Positions 10,619 through 18,907 of a stretch of DNA of 64,000 nucleotides are shown piece by piece (positions within the stretch are counted from its first letter, which is position 1; each line of letters begins with the position of its first letter). This DNA comes from Costus lasius. Taxonomy: Eukaryota > Streptophyta > Magnoliopsida > Zingiberales > Costaceae. A model generated the notes under the pieces. It was not told where the DNA came from. It worked only from the letters and a program-made list of their open reading frames with translations, and did no database searches. Both the position numbers and the translations under genes were made by a program. The stretch is taken from the NCBI GenBank assembly GCA_027563935.2, contig CM050449.1, forward strand, positions 46,908,507 to 46,972,506, written 5' to 3'.

Positions 10619-10804
10619 TCAATCAGAAGTATAATGATCAGAAGACTTACAAATATTACATGTAACAAAATAAGAGTGTAATTTTGCTATTTCTACAAGA
10701 GTAAGCTGTGAATAATCTTTATGCTCACCTTGTGGCATGTATACCTTGCCTCTGTCTGATGCCCTTGAATTGTGATGAAAAGACATATTTACCAAATCTA
10801 TCAA
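10619..10804 (-). pseudogene. B: upstream part of same frame with zinc-knuckle-like motif
   Basis: A 61-codon frame in phase with 9341-10507, separated from it by a single TGA at 10619-10621 and about 37 open codons. It ends CNICKSSDHYTSD followed by the stop: C-x2-C-x4-H-x4 and then TGA exactly where the last cysteine of a CCHC knuckle would stand. Cys codons differ from TGA by one base, so the simplest reading is a point mutation that cut one longer protein of roughly 480 residues in two. E has lost this part. Confidence 0.6.
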
Positions 10805-11048
10805 GAATAGAAAGATAATTCAACACCAATCAAATAAAGCTTTTTTTTACAGAATATATAAAGACAAAAAAAAAACAAAAGCAAATCAGAATTTCAGAAA
10901 TCACAGTTCTGCCACAACTGTGAATATCCAAAACCTGCAAAAACAGAAAACAAAGTTAAATATATAGCAAATAAAACTTAGTCTAGCAATACTAACAACT
11001 ATTTTGATATTAACAAAACTAAGGTCCCCGGCAACGGTGCTAAAAACT
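10805..11048 (-). other. B: short leader with tRNA-Asp-type primer site at 11025-11042
   Basis: The minus strand reads AGCACCGTTGCCGGGGA in 11025-11042, close to the complement of the tRNA-Asp 3' end (TGGCGCCGTTGCCGGGGA) that primes Athila elements. It begins a few bases inside the 5' LTR end at 11049. The remaining leader is AT-rich, with no gene. The C primer site (39984-40001) is nearly the same. Confidence 0.75.
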
Positions 11049-11200
11049 TGTTGTGATCCACAAGTGCACGGATACTTCGAAGTAATAAAAATATCAAACC
11101 ACGGAGACCTTATTGTTAAGTACCAAATGGATGATTCTCACTAGCTAAGCAAACCGAATATAATGGAAGTAAACTATTCAAGAAAAGTACGCTAAAAGAT
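11049..11200 (-). mobile_element. Element B: 5' LTR, inner piece
   Basis: It matches the start of 4697-6668 base for base apart from scattered changes, up to 'gtacgctaaaagat'. There the A LTR begins. The LTR resumes after A at 31440 with 'aatcaaagagagaactggg', the expected next bases. Confidence 0.9.
11196..11200 (+). repeat. Target duplication of A (aagat), left copy
   Basis: aagat directly precedes the A LTR and is repeated at 31435-31439 just after it. Removing one copy plus A restores the B LTR as seen intact near 4850. Confidence 0.95.
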
Positions 11201-11477
11201 TGTTGGTGTATATGCCCTAGGACCTAGTTTTGGTCCATCTTTGTACTACTTGACTCTAATATTCATATATCTTTCTGGCATTGTCGTTATCATTGTTTGT
11301 CTACACCTGCGATTGTGTACTTACATGATAATGTCCCTGGAGACAGATTGGATCTATGCTCAAATGATTGTCCCCAGTCGATGTACCTGAGTGGATATGG
11401 GACAGCTCTGGTACTTGTGAGATTGGTATGTGGGCTGGTTAGGAACGTGGTGCTAACGCAGACACATGGGTATATCA
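11201..11477 (+). mobile_element. Element A: 5' LTR, first piece
   Basis: It starts TGTTGGTGTATATGCCC as does the 3' LTR at 29366 and is colinear with it until 'gggtatatca', where I is inserted. It continues at 20594 with 'ttggaggatatactgg'. Joined length 2068 bp, against 2069 bp for the 3' LTR. Confidence 0.95.
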
Positions 11478-13159
11478 TGAAGAAACCCCTTTCGAGAGGG
11501 GGGCGAAAACCCTAAGCATGGCGCAAATAAAATTTTGCAAGCGGAAGCAAGGGTTTGATGATCTTTTGCATGCCATATGATCAACTATCATAGATTGAAT
11601 AGATCAAGAGTAGATCATACCAATGCCATCGGTTTGGTTGGTGCCTTGGAAGCAAAGACGCAAGTGCTCCTTCTCCAAAGGTGACGCACACAACAAGTGA
11701 AGATGGCTTGCTCCTTTGAATCCTTTGTGCTAGCAAAGTGTTTCAATGGGACCTTGTCGCGTGAAGGAGAGGATAGAGATGGCTTGTCTCGGCCGAATGC
11801 CTCCTCTTGTCGTCAACACACTCTCCTCTCCACGAGATTGCAAGCGGTCATCATCCAAGAGAAGCGTTGAGGCGTTTTTAAAAAGTCGCCTTGATGACTT
11901 TCCAAAAATGGAATGACATGAAGTAATGCTTTGAAAACCGACCAAAACGCTTAAGCATTGAACCAAGTGTTCACACACATGTGAACCGGTTCATGCTCAA
12001 TCGATCCAATTGACTTTGGTCCAAAAAAAACCAAATCAAATCAGCCCAAGCCATGGTCTAGACCTCATTGAACCAATAGGTTCCAGATCTAACCGTTCAT
12101 CTCCTGATGCTCCTGATCTTACCGATCTAGCATCATCTCTCTCGATCGAAGCTTACCGATCTCAAGCCCTAATCAATCAAACATGATCAGACCAGATCTC
12201 ACTTACAATCAGAGATTAAATCCCTTTAAACTGAACCCAAACAATTCAGTCCACACGATCTGACTCAAGTAAGCCATATCATCAAATTGTGAGACCCTGA
12301 GGGTTTCCTTTAAATGTCGGTAACGATAACTTACGTTATCACGATCAGTGAGGGGTATCTAGCAACACATCACTGTCTCCCGATATAAAGGAAAGAGTTT
12401 TCCAAGACTACACCCAAACCACAGCACAAGTGTGAATCCACTTCACAAGGCATGCATGTTTCCTTTGCCACTGGATGTTCTTATTGGACAAGCATGTCAA
12501 GCCTGTAGCTCCAATATGATGAGCATGATTAGATCAGATGCACATAGTCACCTGGGTATGGCCATACACTTTCTCAATCATCTCATCTAGGGGGCCCCTA
12601 TAGAACACCACACTCCTTCAACAAGGAGACGACAATCCTCTATCTATCACTAGTGCCCTAACCTGACTCATGATCATTATCCAAGATAGTCTATAACCAT
12701 TATGTTTCAAATGATATTGAACTACCTCAAAACAATGACAATCATCATTTAGAAACACAAGTGATCTCAAGTCAGAGGACATGTGCCACTTGTTGCAATC
12801 AAGGATCATTCACATTGTGACAAGCAATTGAATGTCCTAGTAGGGTCTGTCCAGTACATCCAATGTACCCATGAGTCTACATCTTATTCCATGCTCGAAG
12901 CATCCTATAAGATTAGAACACATATTAGTCTCAATCATATCAAGGCTGTCTCATGTTCACCAAGATATATCGACTAAGGACATTTAGCATGTCAGCCTAG
13001 CTGAACAGCATTGAGACATTATTCAGAAGAACACACATTGCAGCAGATGATGTAACAACCTGAATAATAACCATTGCCTTTATAAACACAAGAATGTATT
13101 ACATGATACTTATACAATCCCAAGGCCTCAAACATTAGCCTTAAGGGCATACCCCAACA
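11478..13159 (-). mobile_element. Element I: 3' LTR
   Basis: A 1682-bp LTR, minus strand TGTTGGGGTATGCCC (13159 side) to GGGGTTTCTTCA (11478 side). The partner at 18908-20588 is 1681 bp, with about a dozen substitutions and one base in a run of A, under 1 percent divergence by eye, so the insertion is young. It holds the U3 palindrome at 12556-12567, and a ctttatatc stretch (about 12382-12390, minus sense) that could be the TATA box. The 63-codon U3 frame at 12618-12809 recurs in every LTR copy but has no family signature. The tatca duplication flanks the element (11473-11477, 20589-20593). Confidence 0.95.
12556..12567. promoter_or_regulatory. U3 palindrome GTATGGCCATAC
   Basis: A perfect 12-bp palindrome in the U3 of I. 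Identical copies lie at 19985-19996 (I), 20888-20899 and 29937-29948 (A), 23489-23500 (J), 55627-55638 and 62993-63004 (H). D has gtgtggccacac at 35993-36004, changed at two paired positions and still a perfect palindrome. This looks like a dimeric protein-binding site; that role is inferred. Confidence 0.55.
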
Positions 13160-13174
13160 ATCTCCCACTTGCAC
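13160..13174 (-). promoter_or_regulatory. Polypurine tract of I
   Basis: The minus strand reads gtgcaagtgggagat immediately before the 3' LTR, the usual plus-strand priming site of this Copia group. The same 15 bases occur in A (29351-29365), D (35414-35428) and H (56232-56246). The gag-pol stop codon lies only six bases away. Confidence 0.85.
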
Positions 13175-13179
13175 TTAAT

Positions 13180-16100
13180 CTAATGGTTGAGAAATCTCAA
13201 ACCCATGTTATTACAGTGCTTGTCATGCTTCTGCTGCGCCAGAGGCTTGGTAAGCGGGTCAGCCAGATTGTCGTCTGTATGAACCTTGCAGACTTTGATC
13301 TCGCCACGATCAATGATCTCCCGGATCAAGTGAAACCGTCTCTGTATGTGCTTGGACTTCTGGTGCGACCGTGGTTCCTTTGCTTGTGCGATTGCTCCAG
13401 TGTTATCACAAAAGATAACCAAAGGATCTGCACTTGAAGGAACAACACCAAGTTCTCTCACGAACTTACGAATCCACACTGCCTCCTTGGATGCTTCCGA
13501 GGCTGCAACATACTCGGCTTCTGTTGTGGAATCAGCAACAGTTGACTGTTTGAAACTTTTCCACACCACCGCTCCACCATTCAAGCTAAAAACATAGCCT
13601 GATTGCGATCGGAAATCATCCTGGTCCGACTGGAACGAAGCGTCAGTATATCCTTCTATACTGAGTTCTTCCTGACCACCATATATCAAGAACATATCTT
13701 TGGTCCTCCGCAGATATTTTAAAATGTTCTTGACTGCAATCCAGTGCGCCATACCTGGATTACTTTGGAACCGACTGGTCACGCTTAACCCGTAAGCGAC
13801 GTCTGGGCGAGTACACAACATCGCATACATTATGGACCCAATAGCCGAAGCATAAGGCGTATTGTCCATTTCATCTTTCTCAGTCTGTGTTTGTGGACAC
13901 TGACTCTTCGAAAGATTCAGACCATGTCTGACTGGAAGATATCCTCTTTTAGAATTCTCTAAATGGAATCTCTCCAGGACTTTCTCGATGTAAGTACTCT
14001 GGCACAGCCCGAGCAGCCTCTTAGATCTATCCCTGTAGATCTTCACACCTAAAACATAGGCTGCTTCTCCTAGATCTTTCATCTGAAAACATTTTCCTAA
14101 CCATGCTTTAACAGCATGCAGTTCAGGAATATCGTTTCCAATGATTAAGATATCATCGACGTAGAGGACTAGAAAAGTAATCACGCTCCCACTAAACCTC
14201 TTATATACACACGGGTCATCTTCGTTCTTGATGAAACCAAACTCAGAGATTGATTCATCAAAACGAATATTCCAGCTTCTAGATGCTTGTTTAAGTCCAT
14301 AAATGGACCTTTTTAACTTGCATATTTTATGACGATCTGCTGGATTAGTGAAACCTTCAGGTTGTGTCATATACACATCCTCATCCAGTTTTCCATTAAG
14401 GAAAGCCGTCTTCACATCCATCTGCCAGATCTCATAATCGTAATATGCTGCTATGGCGAAAAGAATCCGAATAGACTTGAACATGGCTACAGGAGAGAAA
14501 GTTTCATCATAATCTATCCCGTAGATTTGTTTGAAACCTTTCGCAACTAGCCTGCCTTTATAGGTAACTACGTTACCATCCATGTCAATCTTCTTCTTGA
14601 AGTTCCATTTATAGCCTATAGGGATTACTCCCGGAGGCGGATCAACCAAATCCCAGATTTGGTTATCTGACATGGAGTCCATCTCGGCTCGCATAGCTTC
14701 AAGCCATCTAGCTGACTCCGGTCCACTGACCGCATCCGCATAAGTAAGGGGTTCATCATTATCAATGATGTAGACTCCGTCATAGCGCTCAGGCTGTCGA
14801 CGGATCCTTCCCGATCTACGCAGTTCCCGCGATATCTGAGCCTCAGGTTGCACAATAACCTGTTCTACTGGCTCAGGCTCATCCAACTGTGCTTGACTAC
14901 TTTGCCCTTCCTCTGGATTCTCATCCAGTTTTATTTCTCTCCCACTGGCTTCTTGCAGAAGAAACTCCTTCTCAAGAAATATGGCCGTCCGAGCAACAAA
15001 TACTTTGTTCTCTTTGGGATCGAAGAAATAATAACCCTTAGTTTCCTTAGGGTAACCGACAAAGATGCATTTCTCAGATCTGTTCTCTAGTTTCCCAGAG
15101 GCGAGCTTTTTGACATAAGCCGCGCAACCCCAGATCCTGATAAATGTCAAGCTCAGCTGTTTCCCATACCATAATTCATATGGCGTCTTTGAAACGGCCT
15201 TGGATGGCACTCGGTTTAGTACCTTTGCAGCTGTTTCCAGTGCAAAACCCCAAAAGGAATATGGAAGAGTAGCCTGACTCATCATAGAACGAACCATATC
15301 AAGTAACGTTCTATTTCTCCTCTCGGACACACCATTCCATTGTGGTGTTCCTGGCGGAGTGAGCTGTGAGATAATCCCACACTCTTTTAGATAGTCAGTA
15401 AACGCATGACTCAAGTATTCTCCACCTCGATCAGAACGAAGTGCCTTGATATTTCGCCCTAGCTGATTCTGTACTTCATTTTTGAACTCTTTGAACTTGT
15501 CAAAAGATTCACTCTTATGTCTCATTAGATAGACATACCCATACCTACTGAAATCATCAGTAAAGGTAATGAAGTACGAATAGCCACCTCTGGCATGTTT
15601 ACTAAATGGCCCACACACATCACTGTGTATAAGGTCAAGTAAACCTGAAGCCCTTTGACCTTTGTGAGGAAAAGGTGACTTCGTCATTTTACCCATCAAA
15701 CAAGCTTTGCATGTATCAATCTCCTCATAGGAGAAAGATCCCAGCAGTCCATGATCATGCAACCGCTTAATGCGTTTCTTGTTAATATGGCCTAAACGAC
15801 TATGCCATAACAAGGTGCTGTCTTCAGCATACTTGGCTTTCTTAATATCAACACTTTGTATAGAACTTTCCATGTCCAACATGTATAAACCATTGTTAAT
15901 TGAACCAGTTGCATAAACAATATTATCTAAAGACAAAACACACTTTGAAATATTGCATTCAAAGGCAAATCCTTTCCTGACAAGAGCAGGAATGGAGATA
16001 ATATTTTTAGTAATGCTGGGAACAAAATAACAACTGTTTAGTTCTAATACAATGCCAGATGGTAATGAGATGAAATAGTCTCCTACAGCAACAGCAGCAA

Positions 16101-17064
16101 CCCGTGCCCCGTTTCCAACGCGTAGGTCCACCTCATGCTGTCCCACCTGTCTTCTTCTCTTGAGTCCCTGTACATTTGAACAAATGTGAACTCCACATGC
16201 AGTGTCCAACACCCATGAAATAGAAGAAGATGAAACCATGACTTCCGTCACGTATATACCTGAGCCAGAAGCGATGCTTCCCCTCTTATCTCCTTGGAGC
16301 GCTTTACAGTCCTTTTTCCAGTGACCCAGCTGGCCACAGTGGAAACACCTGTTGTCCTTTGACCGCTTAACCTTCTGTTTCAGAGCCTTGCTGTAACTCT
16401 TGACAGGGGCCTTGCCCTTCTTCCCCTTCTTCTTGTTCCTGGAAGGAACCATTAAGACAGAGGTTGAAGGCTTTCCCTTCAGAGTCTCCTCAGTTGTCAA
16501 GAGCATATTCAGCCGCACTGCCGGAGTACAATTGATTTTGTTCATATTAAAGTTAATAATGAACGCATCGAAAGAGGGCGGGAGAGACTGCAGAATAATG
16601 TCTACAGCAAGCTCCTGGTTGATGGTATGCCCCAGTTTCTCCAGAGCCTCCTTGTGCCCAATCATCTTGAGCACGTGAGCTCCCACTGGGCTCCCTTCAG
16701 CCAGTTTGCTCTGAAAGAAAAGCTTTGTCAGATTATAGCGTTCTGTCCTCGCCTGTGCAGCATACAGCATCTTGAGGTTCGCTATAATTTCTATAGCCGA
16801 CATATCCTCATGCTGACGCTGCAGCGGTGGTGTCATAGACGCTAGCATCAGGCAAGCGACATCAATGCTATCATTGACATGCTTTTCATAGGCATCACGA
16901 ACCGCCCTTGCGGCGTTCGCAGCGGGTTGAGGCGGCACAGCCGTCTCGAGGACATACAGTTTCCTCTCTGCCTTAAGAACAATCTTAAGGTGTTCGAACC
17001 AGTCTGAGAAGTTTGGCCCAGCAAACTTCTCCCTTTCCAGTAGGGATCGCACATTGAAGCTCAT
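13180..17064 (-). CDS. gag-pol: I: complete Copia gag-pol polyprotein (Angela type)
   Basis: A single 1294-codon frame encoding everything a Copia element needs to copy itself. Gag occupies about residues 1-235, with the CFHCGQLGHWKKDC zinc knuckle at 240-253. The protease motif is LDTACG (D287); Ala stands where DTG is usual. Integrase: H421/H426/C452/C455 zinc site and catalytic D482, D545, E581 with exactly 35 residues between the last two. RT has QMDVKTAFLNG (D883) and YVDD at 968-971. RNase H has acidic residues near D1141, E1182 and D1220. The domain order PR-IN-RT-RH is diagnostic of Copia. All catalytic positions inspected are present and no frameshift is seen, so the protein may be functional. 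H encodes a near-identical but broken copy. The start MSFNVRSLLE fits Angela/BARE gags. Confidence 0.95.
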   Translation of the reverse strand: MSFNVRSLLEREKFAGPNFSDWFEHLKIVLKAERKLYVLETAVPPQPAANAARAVRDAYEKHVNDSIDVACLMLASMTPPLQRQHEDMSAIEIIANLKMLYAAQARTERYNLTKLFFQSKLAEGSPVGAHVLKMIGHKEALEKLGHTINQELAVDIILQSLPPSFDAFIINFNMNKINCTPAVRLNMLLTTEETLKGKPSTSVLMVPSRNKKKGKKGKAPVKSYSKALKQKVKRSKDNRCFHCGQLGHWKKDCKALQGDKRGSIASGSGIYVTEVMVSSSSISWVLDTACGVHICSNVQGLKRRRQVGQHEVDLRVGNGARVAAVAVGDYFISLPSGIVLELNSCYFVPSITKNIISIPALVRKGFAFECNISKCVLSLDNIVYATGSINNGLYMLDMESSIQSVDIKKAKYAEDSTLLWHSRLGHINKKRIKRLHDHGLLGSFSYEEIDTCKACLMGKMTKSPFPHKGQRASGLLDLIHSDVCGPFSKHARGGYSYFITFTDDFSRYGYVYLMRHKSESFDKFKEFKNEVQNQLGRNIKALRSDRGGEYLSHAFTDYLKECGIISQLTPPGTPQWNGVSERRNRTLLDMVRSMMSQATLPYSFWGFALETAAKVLNRVPSKAVSKTPYELWYGKQLSLTFIRIWGCAAYVKKLASGKLENRSEKCIFVGYPKETKGYYFFDPKENKVFVARTAIFLEKEFLLQEASGREIKLDENPEEGQSSQAQLDEPEPVEQVIVQPEAQISRELRRSGRIRRQPERYDGVYIIDNDEPLTYADAVSGPESARWLEAMRAEMDSMSDNQIWDLVDPPPGVIPIGYKWNFKKKIDMDGNVVTYKGRLVAKGFKQIYGIDYDETFSPVAMFKSIRILFAIAAYYDYEIWQMDVKTAFLNGKLDEDVYMTQPEGFTNPADRHKICKLKRSIYGLKQASRSWNIRFDESISEFGFIKNEDDPCVYKRFSGSVITFLVLYVDDILIIGNDIPELHAVKAWLGKCFQMKDLGEAAYVLGVKIYRDRSKRLLGLCQSTYIEKVLERFHLENSKRGYLPVRHGLNLSKSQCPQTQTEKDEMDNTPYASAIGSIMYAMLCTRPDVAYGLSVTSRFQSNPGMAHWIAVKNILKYLRRTKDMFLIYGGQEELSIEGYTDASFQSDQDDFRSQSGYVFSLNGGAVVWKSFKQSTVADSTTEAEYVAASEASKEAVWIRKFVRELGVVPSSADPLVIFCDNTGAIAQAKEPRSHQKSKHIQRRFHLIREIIDRGEIKVCKVHTDDNLADPLTKPLAQQKHDKHCNNMGLRFLNH

Positions 17065-17373
17065 GGTGTTCGTTGCTGCAGGAATCTACAACAATGCAAG
17101 AACAGCAAGGTCAGTATCAATGTTTAGAATCAATCCAGGACTTAAGAAAGATTCTTTTCTTACTATTTTATCTGACTGAAAAATCCATTAAAACAGTCCG
17201 AAAGAGTAACACTCTTTTAGTGAGATGGGATCCAGATTTCATACTTGGTCTCCGCGTCCCGCTCAGGCGAGATAAGATGCACAGAGAGTACAAGCACTAA
17301 TCTCTGGTAGGCAGTCCCTGCCAATCGCCAACCCGTGCGATTCCCCTTCATCTGGGCAATCCAGCAGACTGTG

Positions 17374-17386
17374 CCAACTGAGTTGG
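17374..17386 (-). promoter_or_regulatory. Leader hairpin of I, CCAAC/GTTGG stem
   Basis: ccaactgagttgg forms a 5-bp stem with a 3-base loop. Its sister at 17583-17595 is cccactgagtggg. The stems differ at one base pair that changed on both sides (C-G to A-T), which favours a paired RNA structure. H has the same two at 60396-60408 and 60605-60617. Confidence 0.5.
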
Positions 17387-17582
17387 TACAACACAGTCTC
17401 TGATCCCACAGATGGCTGCCTCCATGTGCTACCATATGCTCCACACATGTAGCCTACATGGTCAAGCTGACCCGACCTACTCCCTGGACCACCACGTGCT
17501 ATGCTGAGCAACGAGAAGTGATAAATCCCTTCTCTGTAACACGCAGGTGAAATCACACACCGTCTGAAGATAGATGGACGTG

Positions 17583-17595
17583 CCCACTGAGTGGG
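17583..17595 (-). promoter_or_regulatory. Leader hairpin of I, CCCAC/GTGGG stem
   Basis: cccactgagtggg, the second of the pair. In sense orientation it reads CCCACTCAGTGGGCAC, comparable with CCCACCCTCGTGGGACAC in the A and D leaders: the stem is kept while the loop differs. Confidence 0.5.
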
Positions 17596-18681
17596 TTCAA
17601 CACGGCTCCAACGATAGTCAGAACAGTGAGGTTTCGCGTCAGAAGGCATTACGTGCTTGATATTTTAGCGTTGGATTTTAACGGTCTTTTATCTTCTTAC
17701 TATCAGGCAAATCCTATGGCTATAGCAGAAGATAAATAACTCATGCAATTCTATTATTAAACAATAAAAAGAAAGCATGGATCTTATGTGGTAAAAGCCC
17801 ATAGAGCCTAAGTAAGACCTTAAATCAACTTAAGTCTTCACTTGCTCTTCTTGGGTCTTTTGCATCTCATCTGGTCCAACCCAGGGCCCTAGCGCTCAAT
17901 GCAGCTCAGGTGCACCCACCAGCTGAATGCGCCTCTGCGATGTGTGCTTTTGTGCTCTTGTCTAATTAAAATACATTTTAATCTATCTAGACAAGCTTGA
18001 CTCGCAGGTCAATTATACAATAAATTCATTAAAATGTGATTCGCAGATCACAAAAATAATAATTTACCAGGCTCGCAGGCCCCAGCACAGCACACATTAA
18101 AAAGGGCAACCCACATAAGATTAAATAAACAAACATCATGGCATCATTCAATCAACATGTGATCCATTACAAGAAAATAAAATTTTAAAAATCCATTGGC
18201 ATCAATTTTAATTTTCTTATGTGCCTTACAACCTTACAATGGTCCATTGATAGGGATCCACTCATCAATCTAGTTAGATCCATGCCCTTACATGCACCAA
18301 GTCCTAACTGACTCGAGTTGACCTAATGGTCAACCATGCATGCGCCAAGGGCTGAACAGCCAACATGAGTTCTGGCAAGCGGGTGTGACCCCGGGGCTAA
18401 CTTATGTGTGTTCACTGGTTGTCTTAACCAGACCTCGCTACACGCCTTTGATGCAGTTAACCTATAGCCACCTCATGCTTGCGCACAGGTGCTATCTGGT
18501 CAACCCATATAGGCTGTCAGATGGTCGGATCAGACTTAGTTGATCTATACTAGATGATGCTTTCAACCCCATCAACCCATCTAAGGGTTTAAAGTAGGGC
18601 CTTAGATCTAGATGAGGCGCGCAAGATCTTTTGTTTTGTCAAAAACAACATGTAAGAAGCGCCAACAAACATGCGCCATCC

Positions 18682-18718
18682 ATAACAATTGTAGAGTCCC
18701 CTTCAAGGGGGAGCGCAA
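18682..18718 (-). repeat. Relic of an H-type LTR/primer-site junction in the I leader
   Basis: The bases caattgtagagtcccctt and then caagggggagcgcaa match the edge of the H right LTR (61885-61917), including the 'caatt' that joins the LTR to the primer site there ('ataccaatt' in H, 'ataacaatt' here). In I this lies about 200 bp inside the leader, away from its own LTR edge at 18908. Confidence 0.7.
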
Positions 18719-18893
18719 CTTTGACAAAAACAACAACAAGCACCAATACATGCGGCTAAGAGCAATAAACATCATGCATGTTGTTTTCGCATCATAAATT
18801 TTTCATGAGCTTGCGCATGTAACCAACCATAGATCTAATCATAAGTGTAAACATGGATCACACGAGCAAACATAATAGCTTGCATAAAGCCAA

Positions 18894-18905
18894 GCTTTGA
18901 TACCA
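18894..18905 (-). promoter_or_regulatory. Primer-binding site of I
   Basis: The minus strand reads tggtatcaaagc, one base different from the initiator tRNA-Met site tggtatcagagc, two bases inside the 5' LTR edge at 18908. Confidence 0.85.
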
Positions 18906-18907
18906 AT

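Larger units (their letters stand above)
17065..18893 (-). mobile_element. Element I: untranslated leader
   Basis: About 1.8 kb between gag and the primer site with no credible gene. It contains two short hairpins (17374-17386 and 17583-17595), purine-rich tracts, and at about 18682-18718 a relic of an H-type LTR end. The leader is similar to that of H (60087-61874) over most of its gag-proximal part and diverges towards the LTR. Confidence 0.85.

Noticed and set aside
10619..10621. Selenocysteine or programmed stop readthrough at the TGA in the B zinc-knuckle position
   Set aside because: Land plants lack selenoprotein machinery, and no readthrough context is evident. A simple Cys-to-stop mutation is enough.
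12618..12809. 63-codon U3 reading frame repeated in I, H and J LTRs (also 20047, 23286, 55674, 63040)
   Set aside because: It recurs because the LTRs are homologous. It has no family signature, and in J the frame begins later and carries replacement changes. DNA-level conservation explains it; a dN/dS test would be needed to revive it.
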